From Peribacillus simplex (GTDB lineage: Bacteria; Bacillota; Bacilli; Bacillales; DSM-1321): a DNA stretch of 64,000 bases. Position numbers and translations under genes: made by a program. Where the stretch lies: positions 496,001 to 560,000 of the forward strand of contig NZ_FTMX01000004.1 of the NCBI RefSeq assembly GCF_900156045.1, given 5' to 3'. Under the pieces are notes generated by a model. The model did no database searches, had not been told where the DNA came from, and saw nothing but the letters and a program-made list of their open reading frames with translations. Positions within the stretch are counted from its first letter, which is position 1; the number at the start of each line of letters is the position of its first letter. Of this stretch, positions 26,347-35,713 are shown one piece after another.

Positions 26347-27615
26347 GTGCATCATAATCTGGTTCAGTCAATAATCGAACAATCAGTCAAACTTAAAAGT
26401 GAAGCAGATTGGGATAAGCTCATTCAACAAGTCAAAAATTCAAAATTTGTTTTGCTGGGAGAGGCATCGCATGGAACATCCGAGTTTTACACGGCCCGAG
26501 TTGAAATAACAAAAAAACTGATTCAAGAAAAAGGGTTCACCTTTGTAGCCGTTGAAGGCGATTGGCCCGCATGCCAGGCAATTAATAGGTATGTTAAAGG
26601 CTATGACCAAGTATCTAAATCGGCAAAGGATGTGCTTAAAATTTTTGACCGCTGGCCGACCTGGATGTGGGCAAACGAGGAAATGATAGATTTGATTGAA
26701 TGGATGAAAGAATACAATGAGTCTGGACAAAATCAAACAAAAGTAGGGTTTTATGGGATAGATATCTATAGTCTCTGGGAATCCATGGATGAAGTTATCC
26801 ATTACTTAAAACAAATTGATTCGCCTGACCTCGAAGCTGCAAGACAGGCATTCACATGTTTTGAGCCTTTTAATCGTAATAATGAGGAGTACGCAGTTTC
26901 CGCAGGCATTTTTTCAGAAGACTGTATAGAGGAAGTAGCCAAATTACTGACAACTATACAACGAAAAAAAGAAAAATACCCCCATCATGAAGAATTGAAT
27001 TTGAATCTTCAAGTGAATGCATTAGTAGCGTATAATGCAGAAAATTATTACAGGACAATGGTGGTACATGATGATAAATCATGGAATATTCGAGATATGC
27101 ATATGGTGGATGCACTTAATGAAATTATGGATTTTTACGGTTCAAAAGGCAAGGCGATTGTATGGGAACATAATACCCATGTTGGCGATGCCAGCGCTAC
27201 TGATATGAGAGATTCAGGGATGATTAACGTAGGTCAGGTCATTCGTGAGCAAAACCCAACTGAGGATGTATTTATCACAGGATTCGGAACCTACAGAGGA
27301 ACTGTTATTGCAGCAGATGAGTGGGGCAAGGATCTTGAAATAAAAACAGTACCCCCTGCAATTAATGGAAGTTGGGAGGAGGCCATGCACCTTTCGGGGG
27401 CGTATGATAAATTGCTCATTTTCACTGATGAAAATCGTCAGCTATTCCAAGATAGGATCGGACATCGGGCGATTGGGGTTGTATACAGACCTGAATATGA
27501 ACAATATGGAAACTATGTACCTTCTGTAATGTCAGATAGATATGATGCTTTTATTTACATTGATGAAACTCAGGCGCTTCACCCGCTTGTTCATGAAACA
27601 GCACCCGTTGTGTAA
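26347..27615 (+). CDS. Erythromycin esterase family protein
   Basis: 422 residues. Family motifs are FVLLGEASHGTSEFY, VAVEGDWPACQAINRYV and VWEHNTHVGDASATDM, which hold the catalytic His and Glu residues of the EreA-like fold. The family includes true macrolide esterases and many of unknown substrate; chromosomal Bacillus members are usually not proven resistance genes. The GTG at 26347 is preferred, with AAGGAGG 7 bases before it, over ATG 26317. No mobile element is beside it. Confidence 0.85.
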   Translation: MHHNLVQSIIEQSVKLKSEADWDKLIQQVKNSKFVLLGEASHGTSEFYTARVEITKKLIQEKGFTFVAVEGDWPACQAINRYVKGYDQVSKSAKDVLKIFDRWPTWMWANEEMIDLIEWMKEYNESGQNQTKVGFYGIDIYSLWESMDEVIHYLKQIDSPDLEAARQAFTCFEPFNRNNEEYAVSAGIFSEDCIEEVAKLLTTIQRKKEKYPHHEELNLNLQVNALVAYNAENYYRTMVVHDDKSWNIRDMHMVDALNEIMDFYGSKGKAIVWEHNTHVGDASATDMRDSGMINVGQVIREQNPTEDVFITGFGTYRGTVIAADEWGKDLEIKTVPPAINGSWEEAMHLSGAYDKLLIFTDENRQLFQDRIGHRAIGVVYRPEYEQYGNYVPSVMSDRYDAFIYIDETQALHPLVHETAPVV

Positions 27616-27625
27616 TAAATTTCAA

Positions 27626-27656
27626 GCCCTTAATAACATTTCAGGTTATTAAGGGC
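27626..27656 (+). terminator. Terminator between converging genes
   Basis: GCCCTTAATAAC, 7-base loop, GTTATTAAGGGC: 12 perfect pairs. T-run is poor, but it sits between two convergent genes. A second long inverted repeat (AATCAGACC / GGTCTGATT) follows at 27718-27757. Confidence 0.6.
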
Positions 27657-27844
27657 CTGTTCGTGCTTATTCCTATTGACCTGGTTTTTTCTTTTTAGAA
27701 GTATCGTGTGGAAAAAATCAGACCAGAATGGCAGCAAATGGTGAGGTTCCACGGTCTGATTGTATCATTTAAGAATAACCTATAGTAAATAGCATGATCC
27801 CATCAAATATAGGTTAATGTTTGTTTTATTCACATTTAACACAC

Positions 27845-28285
27845 TTATTCATTCATTAATTCTTTTATCATTAAAAGATGTGGACCGCCATCTTCCATAA
27901 AGACATCGGATGAAGCCTGATAGCCGAGTTTTTTATAAAACCCCTCTGCCTGTGTTTGTCCATGTAATTTAACCTTGGATAATTCCTTTTCCATTGCGAT
28001 CTCTTCTAACGTTTTAATTATTATTTTTCCAAGGCCAAATTTACGGTAAGGCTCCAATATGCAAATTCTCTCCAATTTACCAAAACCATCAACAACTCTT
28101 AACCTTCCAGTTCCTACTGGTTTTTCATTATAATAGACTAATATGTGTTCAGAAGAAGCATTAAGTGCATCAAATTCATCAAATTCAATTTCTAATTGGA
28201 AACCCTGTTCCTCAACAAATACTTCTTTTCTGATATGAAAGGCTATTTTTAAATCATTTTCAGTAGTAATTCTCTTTGAATCCAA
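27845..28285 (-). CDS. GNAT-family N-acetyltransferase
   Basis: 146 residues with the GNAT core: beta strands leading to RICILEPYRKFGLGKIIIKTLEEIA, which contains the acetyl-CoA pyrophosphate loop (R/Q-x-x-G-x-G/A, here RKFGLG), and a C-terminal GYQASSDVFMEDGGPHLLM strand similar to YjcF/ElaA-type proteins. Acceptor unknown. Divergent from the MarR gene, with a shared intergenic region holding a strong palindrome, so the two may be regulated together. Confidence 0.85.
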   Translation of the reverse strand: MDSKRITTENDLKIAFHIRKEVFVEEQGFQLEIEFDEFDALNASSEHILVYYNEKPVGTGRLRVVDGFGKLERICILEPYRKFGLGKIIIKTLEEIAMEKELSKVKLHGQTQAEGFYKKLGYQASSDVFMEDGGPHLLMIKELMNE

Positions 28286-28366
28286 TGTTCTTCATCCCTT
28301 TTCTAGATTTATGCAATAAGACAAGTCATAATAAATGTATATCCTTTTTTAGTATAAACGAAATTA

Positions 28367-28390
28367 TTTTTGTTGTAAATACAACAAAAA
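28367..28390 (+). promoter_or_regulatory. MarR-type operator palindrome
   Basis: TTTTTGTTGTA-AA-TACAACAAAAA, 11-base perfect arms, between divergent GNAT and MarR genes and 18 bases before the MarR start. Form and place suit a MarR dimer binding its own promoter. Confidence 0.7.
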
Positions 28391-28407
28391 AGTTAGGGGC
28401 ACTTTGA

Positions 28408-28860
28408 ATGAAAGAAATACTCCGTGAAATTGGAATGATAGCAAGGGCATTGGACTCTATAAGTAATATTGAATTTAAAGAATTTGACCTTACAAAAGGG
28501 CAGTATTTGTATCTTGTCCGAATATGTGAAAATCCAGGAATCATTCAGGAAAAGTTAGCAGAAATGATAAAGGTTGACCGAACGACAGCGGCTCGTGCCA
28601 TTAAAAAACTTGAAATTCAAGGTTTTATTGAAAAGAAAAATGATGAGGGCAACAAAAAAATTAAAAAGTTATATGCTACTGATAAAGGTGAAAAGGTCTA
28701 TCCCTTTTTGAAAAAAGAAGGGGAGTATACCGACAAGGTTGCATTATCTGGGTTTTCTTTGGAGGAAACGGAAACGATGTTGCATCTTCTTCAAAGGGTC
28801 AGAAAAAATATTGAGGTAGATTGGGAATTTGTTAAAAAGGGAAATAAAAGGGGATATTGA
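28408..28860 (+). CDS. MarR-family transcriptional regulator
   Basis: 150 residues: helices, then the winged helix-turn-helix GIIQEKLAEMIKVDRTTAARAIKKLEIQGFIEKK (about residues 45-80), and a C-terminal dimer helix. Probably represses itself and the divergent acetyltransferase through the palindrome between them. The ligand is unknown. Converges on the ABC transporter genes with a shared terminator. Confidence 0.85.
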   Translation: MKEILREIGMIARALDSISNIEFKEFDLTKGQYLYLVRICENPGIIQEKLAEMIKVDRTTAARAIKKLEIQGFIEKKNDEGNKKIKKLYATDKGEKVYPFLKKEGEYTDKVALSGFSLEETETMLHLLQRVRKNIEVDWEFVKKGNKRGY

Positions 28861-28938
28861 TACAGCTTATAAGTTATCACTGATTCATGGATGCTTAATT
28901 GGTGTGCCTCCATGGAATGTTTATGGATAAAATTTATA

Positions 28939-28979
28939 AAGAGAGGCTCGATTCCGATTGGAAATTGAGCCTCTTTCTT
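28939..28979. terminator. Bidirectional terminator
   Basis: GAGGCTC ... GAGCCTC with extra flanking pairs, A-run on one side and T-run on the other, between the MarR gene (+) and the ABC transporter gene (-). Confidence 0.7.
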
Positions 28980-28980
28980 A

Positions 28981-30840
28981 TTATCCAGCTGCATTTTCAG
29001 TAAACTGACTATTGTAAAGATCTGCGTAGAACCCATTCACCCTCAAAAGGTCTGAATGGGTTCCCTTCTCTATCACTTTTCCTTGATCCATAACAAGAAT
29101 CAAATCTGCATCCTTAATCGTTGAGAGACGATGGGCAATGACAAAGCTAGTTCTTCCTTCCATCAGTCGGTTCATGGCTTTTTGGATAAAGACTTCGGTC
29201 CGAGTGTCCACACTAGACGTCGCTTCATCCAATATCATGATTGGTGGATCTGCTAGAACAGCTCGGGCGATTGTTAAAAGCTGCTTTTGGCCTTGGGAGA
29301 TGTTCGAAGCTTCTTCGTTTAAGATTGTCTCATAGCCATCTGGCAGTGTACGAATGAAATGGTCGGCATGTGCCGTACGAGCAGCTGCGAAAATTTCTTC
29401 ATCAGTTGCTCCATTCTTGCCATAAGCGATATTTTCTTTAATCGTGCCATTAAAGAGCCATGTATCTTGAAGCACCATCCCAAAGTTCTTTCGAAGATCA
29501 CTACGGGACATACTCCTTGTATCAAGACCATCAATATTAATCTTTCCGCCATTGAGTTCATAAAATCTCATCAAGAGATTTATCATGGTCGTTTTTCCAG
29601 CACCAGTCGGTCCAACGATTGCGACCGTCTGACCAGACAAGACATCGATGTTCATATCTTTAATTAACATTTCTTCCCCATATCCAAAGTCCACATGTTC
29701 GAAAGAGACAGCACCAATTGCCCTTTTTATATTAGCTGTGGTTTGTTCTTTCATTTCCTCTTCTTCATCAAGTAGTTCAAAAACACGCTCAGCTGCTGCA
29801 ACCGTCGACTGAATAATGTTTGCGATGTTAGCCGTTTGTGTGATTGGCTGGGTGAACTGCTTTGAATAAGTGATGAACGCTTGAATATCACCAATTGAAA
29901 TCGAACGTTGCGTTACCAATATTCCGCCGACAACGCTGATGAGGACATAGCTCAAATTTCCGATAAAGAACATCAGCGGCATGATGATACCAGATATAAA
30001 CTGTGCTCTGCTTCCCGCTTTATACAATTCCTCATTAACCGCAGTAAACTGGGCACTCGCCTTTTTTTCATGTCCGAATGCTTTAACGACTTGATGGCCG
30101 GTATACATCTCTTCAATGTGCCCATTTAATTGTCCGAGTTTACGTTGTTGATCGGCAAAGTACTTTTGGGATTTTTTCAAAATAGGCCGGATTGCAAATA
30201 TTGATAAAGGTAAACTGACTATCGAGATTAATGTCAATAACGGGCTAATTGAAAGCATCATGATGATAATCCCCAAAATCGTTACGATTGATGTGATGAA
30301 CTGCGTTAAGCTTTGCTGAAGGGTGCTCCCGATTGTATCAATATCATTTGTCATTCGGCTAAGTGTTTCTCCGTTTGGACGTCCTTCAAAATATTTGAGT
30401 GGAAGTTTCTCGAGCTTTTCGTTAACATCTTCTCGAAGATCATATACCGTGTCTTGTGCAACACTTGACATAATGTATTGTTGTACATAGTTGAAAAGGC
30501 TGCTTAAGGCATACAGTCCAGCAAGGAGCAGAAGTATATGACCAATTTTATCAAAGTTAATGGCTGCTCCTGGTATCCCTTGGAATTTTCCGTACGCTCC
30601 TTCGAATAATTCCGTAATTGCCGTTCCCATGATTTTTGGTCCGACAATCATAAAAATCGTACTCATGATTGCAGCAAAGAACACGGCAATCAATTTGTTG
30701 CGCCGAGGTTTTAAATAGGTCAAAAGACGTCTTAGTGTTCCTTTAAAATCTTTAGCTTTTTGACCCATCATCATCATGTTACCGCCACCAGGACCATGCC
30801 CAACATGACCGCCGCTTTGAGGTTTTTTTTGATTACTCAT
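28981..30840 (-). CDS. ABC exporter subunit (YfiC-like), catalytic half
   Basis: 619 residues: Gly/His/Met-rich N-terminus, six-helix membrane domain, then an ATPase domain. Walker A is GPTGAGKTT, Walker B is IMILDEATSSVD with the catalytic Glu, and the switch is IAHRLST with its His. The signature is SQGQ rather than LSGGQ. These changes complement those in the partner gene: together they form one normal and one degenerate ATP site, as in heterodimeric multidrug exporters such as BmrCD. It overlaps the partner gene by 4 bases. Confidence 0.9.
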   Translation of the reverse strand: MSNQKKPQSGGHVGHGPGGGNMMMMGQKAKDFKGTLRRLLTYLKPRRNKLIAVFFAAIMSTIFMIVGPKIMGTAITELFEGAYGKFQGIPGAAINFDKIGHILLLLAGLYALSSLFNYVQQYIMSSVAQDTVYDLREDVNEKLEKLPLKYFEGRPNGETLSRMTNDIDTIGSTLQQSLTQFITSIVTILGIIIMMLSISPLLTLISIVSLPLSIFAIRPILKKSQKYFADQQRKLGQLNGHIEEMYTGHQVVKAFGHEKKASAQFTAVNEELYKAGSRAQFISGIIMPLMFFIGNLSYVLISVVGGILVTQRSISIGDIQAFITYSKQFTQPITQTANIANIIQSTVAAAERVFELLDEEEEMKEQTTANIKRAIGAVSFEHVDFGYGEEMLIKDMNIDVLSGQTVAIVGPTGAGKTTMINLLMRFYELNGGKINIDGLDTRSMSRSDLRKNFGMVLQDTWLFNGTIKENIAYGKNGATDEEIFAAARTAHADHFIRTLPDGYETILNEEASNISQGQKQLLTIARAVLADPPIMILDEATSSVDTRTEVFIQKAMNRLMEGRTSFVIAHRLSTIKDADLILVMDQGKVIEKGTHSDLLRVNGFYADLYNSQFTENAAG

Positions 30841-32570
30841 GCAATTTCCTCCTCCGTGAGCTGTGATAAGGCGATTTCACGGTATATGTCGTTTGTACTT
30901 AGCAACTCTTGGTGTGTGCCCATACCTACAATGTGTCCTTCGTCTAAAACAATGATTCGATCAGCGTCAACCACCGTACTGACACGCTGGGCAACGAGCA
31001 GTACCGTCGAATTTTTCGTTTCATCTTTCAGGGCTGCGCGAAGGTTGGCATCCGTCTTGAAGTCAAGTGCAGAAAAACTATCATCGAATATATAAATATC
31101 GGGTTTCCGAATGAGTGCCCGTGCAATCGAAAGCCGCTGTTTTTGCCCGCCTGATAGGTTTGAACCGCCTTGTTCGATTTCTGCCTGATAGCCGTCTTTC
31201 ATGTTGCTGATAAAATCTTCCGCTTGCGCGATCCGAGCAGCATGCTCGACTTCATCTTGTGTGGCTGTTTGTTTTCCAAAGCGAATGTTTTCAGCGATCG
31301 TACCTGTAAAGAGGACGGCCTTTTGTGGTACAAAGCCAATTTTTGAACGAACTTCATCTTGTGAAGACTTACGAATATCAACACCATTGACGCGAATCGT
31401 TCCGCTTGAAATATCATAAAAGCGGGGGATCAAATTGACGAGCGTTGTTTTCCCTGAGCCTGTTCCACCAATTATTGCGGTGATTTCACCAGGACTTGCA
31501 GAGAAACTAATATCCGATAATGCAGGTTCTTCTGCTCCCGGGTAACTGAACGTCACATGTTCAAATTCAAGTGTACCGTGTTCACGATCTGCCTTTTCTG
31601 TACCCTCATCCAGGAATGAAGGTTTCATGTCAAGGACTTCGTTTATCCTTGTTGCCGACACGGCCGCTCGTGGAACCATAACGAACATCATGGAAGCCAT
31701 AACGAGAGCGAACATAATTTGCATAACATATTGGATAAAGGCCATTAAGTCCCCGATCTGCATACCGCCGTTATCAATACGAACTCCACCAAACCAAATG
31801 ATGCCAACAACCGTCAAGTTCATTACAAGCATCATTACAGGCATCATGAAGGCCATAATTTTATTGACTTTGATTGAAACATCCGTCAATTCTTTATTCG
31901 CTTTCTTTAGACGTTCTTTCTCTTGTGTTTCACGATTGAAAGCTCGAATGACGCGAATACCAGTTAAATTTTCTCGTAATACAAGGTTCAACCGATCTAA
32001 TCGTTTTTGCACCGTTTGAAAGAGTGGTACACCTTTATATAGAATAAGCAAGATCGACCCAATCAATAAAGGCATTGTGACAACAATGACAAGTGATAAT
32101 CTTGCATCCATGGATACAGCCATTATCACTCCGCCGATTAACATGATAGGTGCACTGATAACCATACGAAGCATCATGATAACCACTTGCTGGACTTGCG
32201 TTATATCATTGGTCGTCCTTGTAATCAATGACGCCGTACCGACTTCATCAAATTCTTGTAACGAAAATTTTTCAACATGATTAAAGACTTTCAGGCGGAG
32301 ATCGCGTCCCATTCCCATTGCCGCTTTGGAAGAATAGTAGCTTGCGATTATGGATGCACAAGCGCCAAGTGCGGAAACCAACAGCATCAAACCACCGATT
32401 TTCCAAATGTATGGAATGTCTCCCTGAACGACGCCTTTGTCAATAATATCAGCCATTAGTGTAGGCAAAAAGAGGTCCGACATGGATTGAATAAAAACCA
32501 GACCGATAACTGCTGAAATAATCCACTTATAAACGGATAAATTTTTCAGTATTTTTATCATTTTGAACAC
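30837..32570 (-). CDS. ABC exporter subunit (YfiB-like), degenerate-site half
   Basis: 577 residues, membrane domain plus ATPase. Walker A GGTGSGKTT and signature LSGGQ are normal, but Walker B reads IFDDSFSALD (Asp in place of the catalytic Glu) and the switch His is Gln (VAQRVST). So this subunit supplies the degenerate half-site and the good signature for its partner. Probable drug or lipid exporter. The start lies 13 bases inside the end of the MarR gene, showing tight coupling. Confidence 0.9.
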   Translation of the reverse strand: MFKMIKILKNLSVYKWIISAVIGLVFIQSMSDLFLPTLMADIIDKGVVQGDIPYIWKIGGLMLLVSALGACASIIASYYSSKAAMGMGRDLRLKVFNHVEKFSLQEFDEVGTASLITRTTNDITQVQQVVIMMLRMVISAPIMLIGGVIMAVSMDARLSLVIVVTMPLLIGSILLILYKGVPLFQTVQKRLDRLNLVLRENLTGIRVIRAFNRETQEKERLKKANKELTDVSIKVNKIMAFMMPVMMLVMNLTVVGIIWFGGVRIDNGGMQIGDLMAFIQYVMQIMFALVMASMMFVMVPRAAVSATRINEVLDMKPSFLDEGTEKADREHGTLEFEHVTFSYPGAEEPALSDISFSASPGEITAIIGGTGSGKTTLVNLIPRFYDISSGTIRVNGVDIRKSSQDEVRSKIGFVPQKAVLFTGTIAENIRFGKQTATQDEVEHAARIAQAEDFISNMKDGYQAEIEQGGSNLSGGQKQRLSIARALIRKPDIYIFDDSFSALDFKTDANLRAALKDETKNSTVLLVAQRVSTVVDADRIIVLDEGHIVGMGTHQELLSTNDIYREIALSQLTEEEIA

Positions 32571-33037
32571 TCTCCCTGTTCGGTAGCTTGCGCTTCTAAA
32601 AAGTTTGTAATTTGAAGATGCGTTTCTAGCAACCCTTCAAACTGGTCGTCGGAAAGCATTTCAATGGCCGTTTGAAAGACTTGGTGAATGCTTCCTTCGT
32701 GAAAATGAATCGTTTTTAATAAATTTTTCCCCTGATCGGTGATTGACAACTGAATCTCACGCCGGTTGCCCTCCACATGCTCACGGTGGAGCATGCCTGC
32801 CCGAACGAGACCATCGACCGCTTGGCTCAAGGTGCTTTTTGGAAGAAATGTTTTCTCCCCCACATTTTTTTGAGTGGTTTCTTTGTAAAGGGTAATGGTC
32901 ATCAAAATGGAATATTGAGGAACTGTTAATCCATTTTCCGCGGCTGTCTTTTGAACGAAACGCATGATATTTTTCTGCACGCTCCAAAATGAACGCAATA
33001 GTTGTACGGAACGCATTAATTGTTTTTCATTCTCCAC
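32558..33037 (-). CDS. MarR-family regulator of the ABC exporter operon
   Basis: 159 residues with the MarR winged helix TQKNVGEKTFLPKSTLSQAVDGLVRAGMLHRE and a preceding VPQYSILMTI helix. First gene of the operon with the two exporter subunits, overlapping the next by 13 bases. An imperfect inverted repeat TGTTTTGAA-N8-TTTCGAACA (33057-33082) lies 20-45 bases upstream and may be its operator. Likely a drug-responsive repressor of the operon. Confidence 0.85.
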   Translation of the reverse strand: MENEKQLMRSVQLLRSFWSVQKNIMRFVQKTAAENGLTVPQYSILMTITLYKETTQKNVGEKTFLPKSTLSQAVDGLVRAGMLHREHVEGNRREIQLSITDQGKNLLKTIHFHEGSIHQVFQTAIEMLSDDQFEGLLETHLQITNFLEAQATEQGECSK

Positions 33038-33513
33038 TCAACATCACCATTCTTTCTGTTTTGAACTGTTCCATTTCGAACATTTAATTTTATGAATCAC
33101 TTTAATTTACAGCTATTTTTCCGCTTAGTCAACAAAAAAACGATCACATAATTTCGGTGTTTATCTAGACCTTGGTCGTACATAAAAATAAGCTTTGTTT
33201 CTTCAGCGAAAATCTGAATTGTCTAGGCAATTCATCATCGCGTGAGAAAACCCACTTTTCCATATACTTGATTCAATAGACATAAAAATGTCCTTTTAAC
33301 AGAGTGAAATTAGTTGGAAATTTGAGATAAAAAGTGGTAGGATAATATTGCATTGAGTTAGTACCAGGTAATAATACTAGATGATAACGCATTTGAGGGT
33401 GTTAGATGGCAAGCATGCATACATAAACGAGATTTTTCTTCCTTAGATAAATACCGGATATAAAGTTTGTTTTAACAGAAAAATGTATTAATTATTAGGA
33501 GGGATGATGACAT
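33038..33513. other. Divergent intergenic region
   Basis: Holds the promoter and possible operator of the MarR-ABC operon at the left. No gene recognised. TAGGATAATA near 33341 may be the -10 region of the E1 genes. Confidence 0.4.
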
Positions 33514-34509
33514 ATGGTTGAAAACCGTCATCTACAGGCAGGTCTCAGTGATGAGCAGGTGCTTGAGATGTATAGAATAATGTTATTGGCAAGACGTATA
33601 GATGAACGGATGTGGCTGTTGAACAGATCTGGAAAAATTCCTTTTGTCGTTTCTTGTCAAGGGCAGGAAGCAGCTCAAGTGGGAGCTGCATTTGCTTTGA
33701 ATCGTGAAACGGATTATGTCCTTCCTTATTACCGCGATCTCGGTGTGGTGCTTGCGTTTGGGATGACCGCAAGGGATTTAATGTTATCCAGTTTTGCAAA
33801 AGCGGAAGATCCAAATTCGGGCGGGCGTCAAATGCCTGGGCATTTTGGGCAAAAAAAGAATCGTATCGTGACGGGATCGTCGCCAGTTACCACTCAAGTC
33901 CCACATGCAGTGGGGATTGCACTCGCCGCAAAAATGGAAGGAAAAGATATTGTTTCATTCGTTACATTCGGAGAGGGGTCATCAAACCAAGGTGATTTCC
34001 ATGAAGGAGCGAATTTCGCAGGTGTACATAAACTTCCGGTTATCTTGATGTGCGAGAATAATCAGTATGCCATTTCCGTACCGATTGAAAAGCAATTGGC
34101 TTGCGGGAAAGTATCGGACCGGGCGATTGGTTATGGCATGCCAGGGGTGACGGTTGATGGAAATGACCCGATCGAAGTATACCGGGTGGTGAAAGAAGCG
34201 GCCGAGAGAGGCAGGCGTGGTGAAGGACCAAGCTTAATCGAAACGGTTTCATACAGGCTTACACCACACTCAAGCGATGATGATGATAGTCAATACAGGT
34301 CGCCTGATGAAGTGGCGGAGGCGAAAAAAATAGATTCGATCATCACTTTCGGTGCCTATTTAAAAGAAGCAGGAATCCTGGATGATCAAATGGAGAAACA
34401 AATGAACGAGGAAATAATGGAAGTTGTGAACGAAGCGACTGACTATGCGGAAAATGCTCCATTTGCAAGTGAAGACACGCTCTCAAATTACGTTTACGCA
34501 GGTAAGTAA
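33514..34509 (+). CDS. Branched-chain 2-oxoacid dehydrogenase E1 alpha subunit
   Basis: 331 residues, closely patterned on B. subtilis BfmBAA: RRIDERMWLLNRSGKIPFVVSCQGQEAAQVG, GGRQMPGHFG, and the TPP/Mg motif GEGSSNQGDFHEGANFA, and the RLTPHSSDDDD phosphorylation-loop-like segment. With E1 beta it decarboxylates branched 2-oxo acids and acylates lipoyl E2. No E2 or E3 gene follows here, so this pair must use subunits coded elsewhere or serve another purpose. Start ATG after AGGAGGG. Confidence 0.9.
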   Translation: MVENRHLQAGLSDEQVLEMYRIMLLARRIDERMWLLNRSGKIPFVVSCQGQEAAQVGAAFALNRETDYVLPYYRDLGVVLAFGMTARDLMLSSFAKAEDPNSGGRQMPGHFGQKKNRIVTGSSPVTTQVPHAVGIALAAKMEGKDIVSFVTFGEGSSNQGDFHEGANFAGVHKLPVILMCENNQYAISVPIEKQLACGKVSDRAIGYGMPGVTVDGNDPIEVYRVVKEAAERGRRGEGPSLIETVSYRLTPHSSDDDDSQYRSPDEVAEAKKIDSIITFGAYLKEAGILDDQMEKQMNEEIMEVVNEATDYAENAPFASEDTLSNYVYAGK

Positions 34510-34521
34510 GGAGGAAAGAAG

Positions 34522-35505
34522 ATGGCAGTGATATCTTATATAGATGCCGTGATAATGGCGATGAGGGAAGAAATGGAACGTGATCCCCGTGTATTTGTTT
34601 TAGGTGAGGACGTGGGGGTAAAAGGCGGAGTGTTTAAAGCGACTACAGGGTTATACGAACAATTCGGGGAACAGCGTGTCATTGATACGCCGCTTGCTGA
34701 ATCCGCAATCGCAGGAGTTGGCATCGGCGCGGCCATGTATGGAATGAGGCCGATTGCGGAAATGCAATTCGCTGATTTTATCATGCCCGCAATCAACCAA
34801 ATCATTTCGGAAGCTGCAAAAATCCGCTATCGCTCCAATAATGACTGGCATTGCCCTATCGTCATCAGAGCTCCATACGGCGGGGGTGTACATGGGGCGT
34901 TATACCATTCACAATCCGTTGAAGCCATTTTTGCCAATCAACCGGGACTTAAAATTGTCATGCCCTCTACACCCTACGACGTGAAAGGTTTATTGAAAGC
35001 AGCCATTCGCGATGAAGATCCAGTCCTTTTCTTTGAACATAAACGTGCCTATCGCCTTATTAAAGAAGAAGTGCCGAATGATGATTATGTTTTACCGATT
35101 GGGAAAGCGGATGTAAAACGTGAAGGAGAGGACGTTACAGTGATCACTTACGGCCTTTGTGTTCATTTTGCGCTTCAGGCAGCTGAAAGGCTGGCCAGTG
35201 ATGGCATATCCGTTCATATTCTTGATTTACGAACCGTTTATCCATTAGATCAGGAAGCCATTATGGAAGCTGCATCTAAAACAGGAAAAGTCCTATTGGT
35301 TACTGAAGATAATAAGGAAGGAAGCATCATTAGTGAAGTATCGGCGATCATTGCAGAAAACTGCCTCTTCGATCTGGATGCCCCAATCATGAGACTCGCG
35401 GGCCCGGATGTCCCAGCGATGCCATATTCACCATCATTGGAGAAATCCTTCATGGTGAATCCTGAAAAAGTAGAAAAGGCACTTAGGGACCTTGTTGCCT
35501 ATTGA
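34522..35505 (+). CDS. Branched-chain 2-oxoacid dehydrogenase E1 beta subunit
   Basis: 327 residues, transketolase-like fold. It has GEDVGVKGGVFKATTGLYEQFG, DTPLAESAIAGVGIGAAM, and RAPYGGGVHGALYHSQSVEA with the substrate-site His. It begins 12 bases after the alpha stop with AAGGAGG, a classic alpha-beta pair. A strong terminator follows, so the transcript has only these two genes, and a sigma-54 activator gene lies beyond. Confidence 0.92.
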   Translation: MAVISYIDAVIMAMREEMERDPRVFVLGEDVGVKGGVFKATTGLYEQFGEQRVIDTPLAESAIAGVGIGAAMYGMRPIAEMQFADFIMPAINQIISEAAKIRYRSNNDWHCPIVIRAPYGGGVHGALYHSQSVEAIFANQPGLKIVMPSTPYDVKGLLKAAIRDEDPVLFFEHKRAYRLIKEEVPNDDYVLPIGKADVKREGEDVTVITYGLCVHFALQAAERLASDGISVHILDLRTVYPLDQEAIMEAASKTGKVLLVTEDNKEGSIISEVSAIIAENCLFDLDAPIMRLAGPDVPAMPYSPSLEKSFMVNPEKVEKALRDLVAY

Positions 35506-35522
35506 ACGAATCTTAAAATAGT

Positions 35523-35562
35523 ACAAACAAAGCATCCTCCATCTGGGGGATGCTTTGTTTGT
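35523..35562 (+). terminator. Rho-independent terminator after E1 beta
   Basis: ACAAACAAAGCATCC pairs with GGATGCTTTGTTTGT, a 15-pair stem with a 10-base apical region. Ends the E1 transcript. Confidence 0.8.
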
Positions 35563-35651
35563 TCACGTGATTGATCATGCCCATTAAAAATCAATTAAGG
35601 AAATCGCCAAGGATGTCACTTGATCAAAAATACGCATGAATAAAAAAATCA

Positions 35652-35682
35652 TTGAAACGGCATTTGAAATGCGTGGTATTAT
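35652..35682 (+). promoter_or_regulatory. Possible promoter with palindromic spacer
   Basis: TTGAAA (35652-35657), 19 bases, TATTAT (35677-35682). The spacer holds the perfect palindrome GCATTT-G-AAATGC (35660-35672), a possible operator for the activator gene that starts 32 bases later. Confidence 0.4.
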
Positions 35683-35713
35683 ATGGTAAAGAATCTATAT
35701 AAAGGAGCTTAAG

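Noticed and set aside
26347..27615. Erythromycin-esterase-like gene as an acquired resistance determinant
   Set aside because: Base composition fits the surroundings, no mobile element is beside it, and chromosomal family members often have no macrolide activity. Resistance cannot be claimed.
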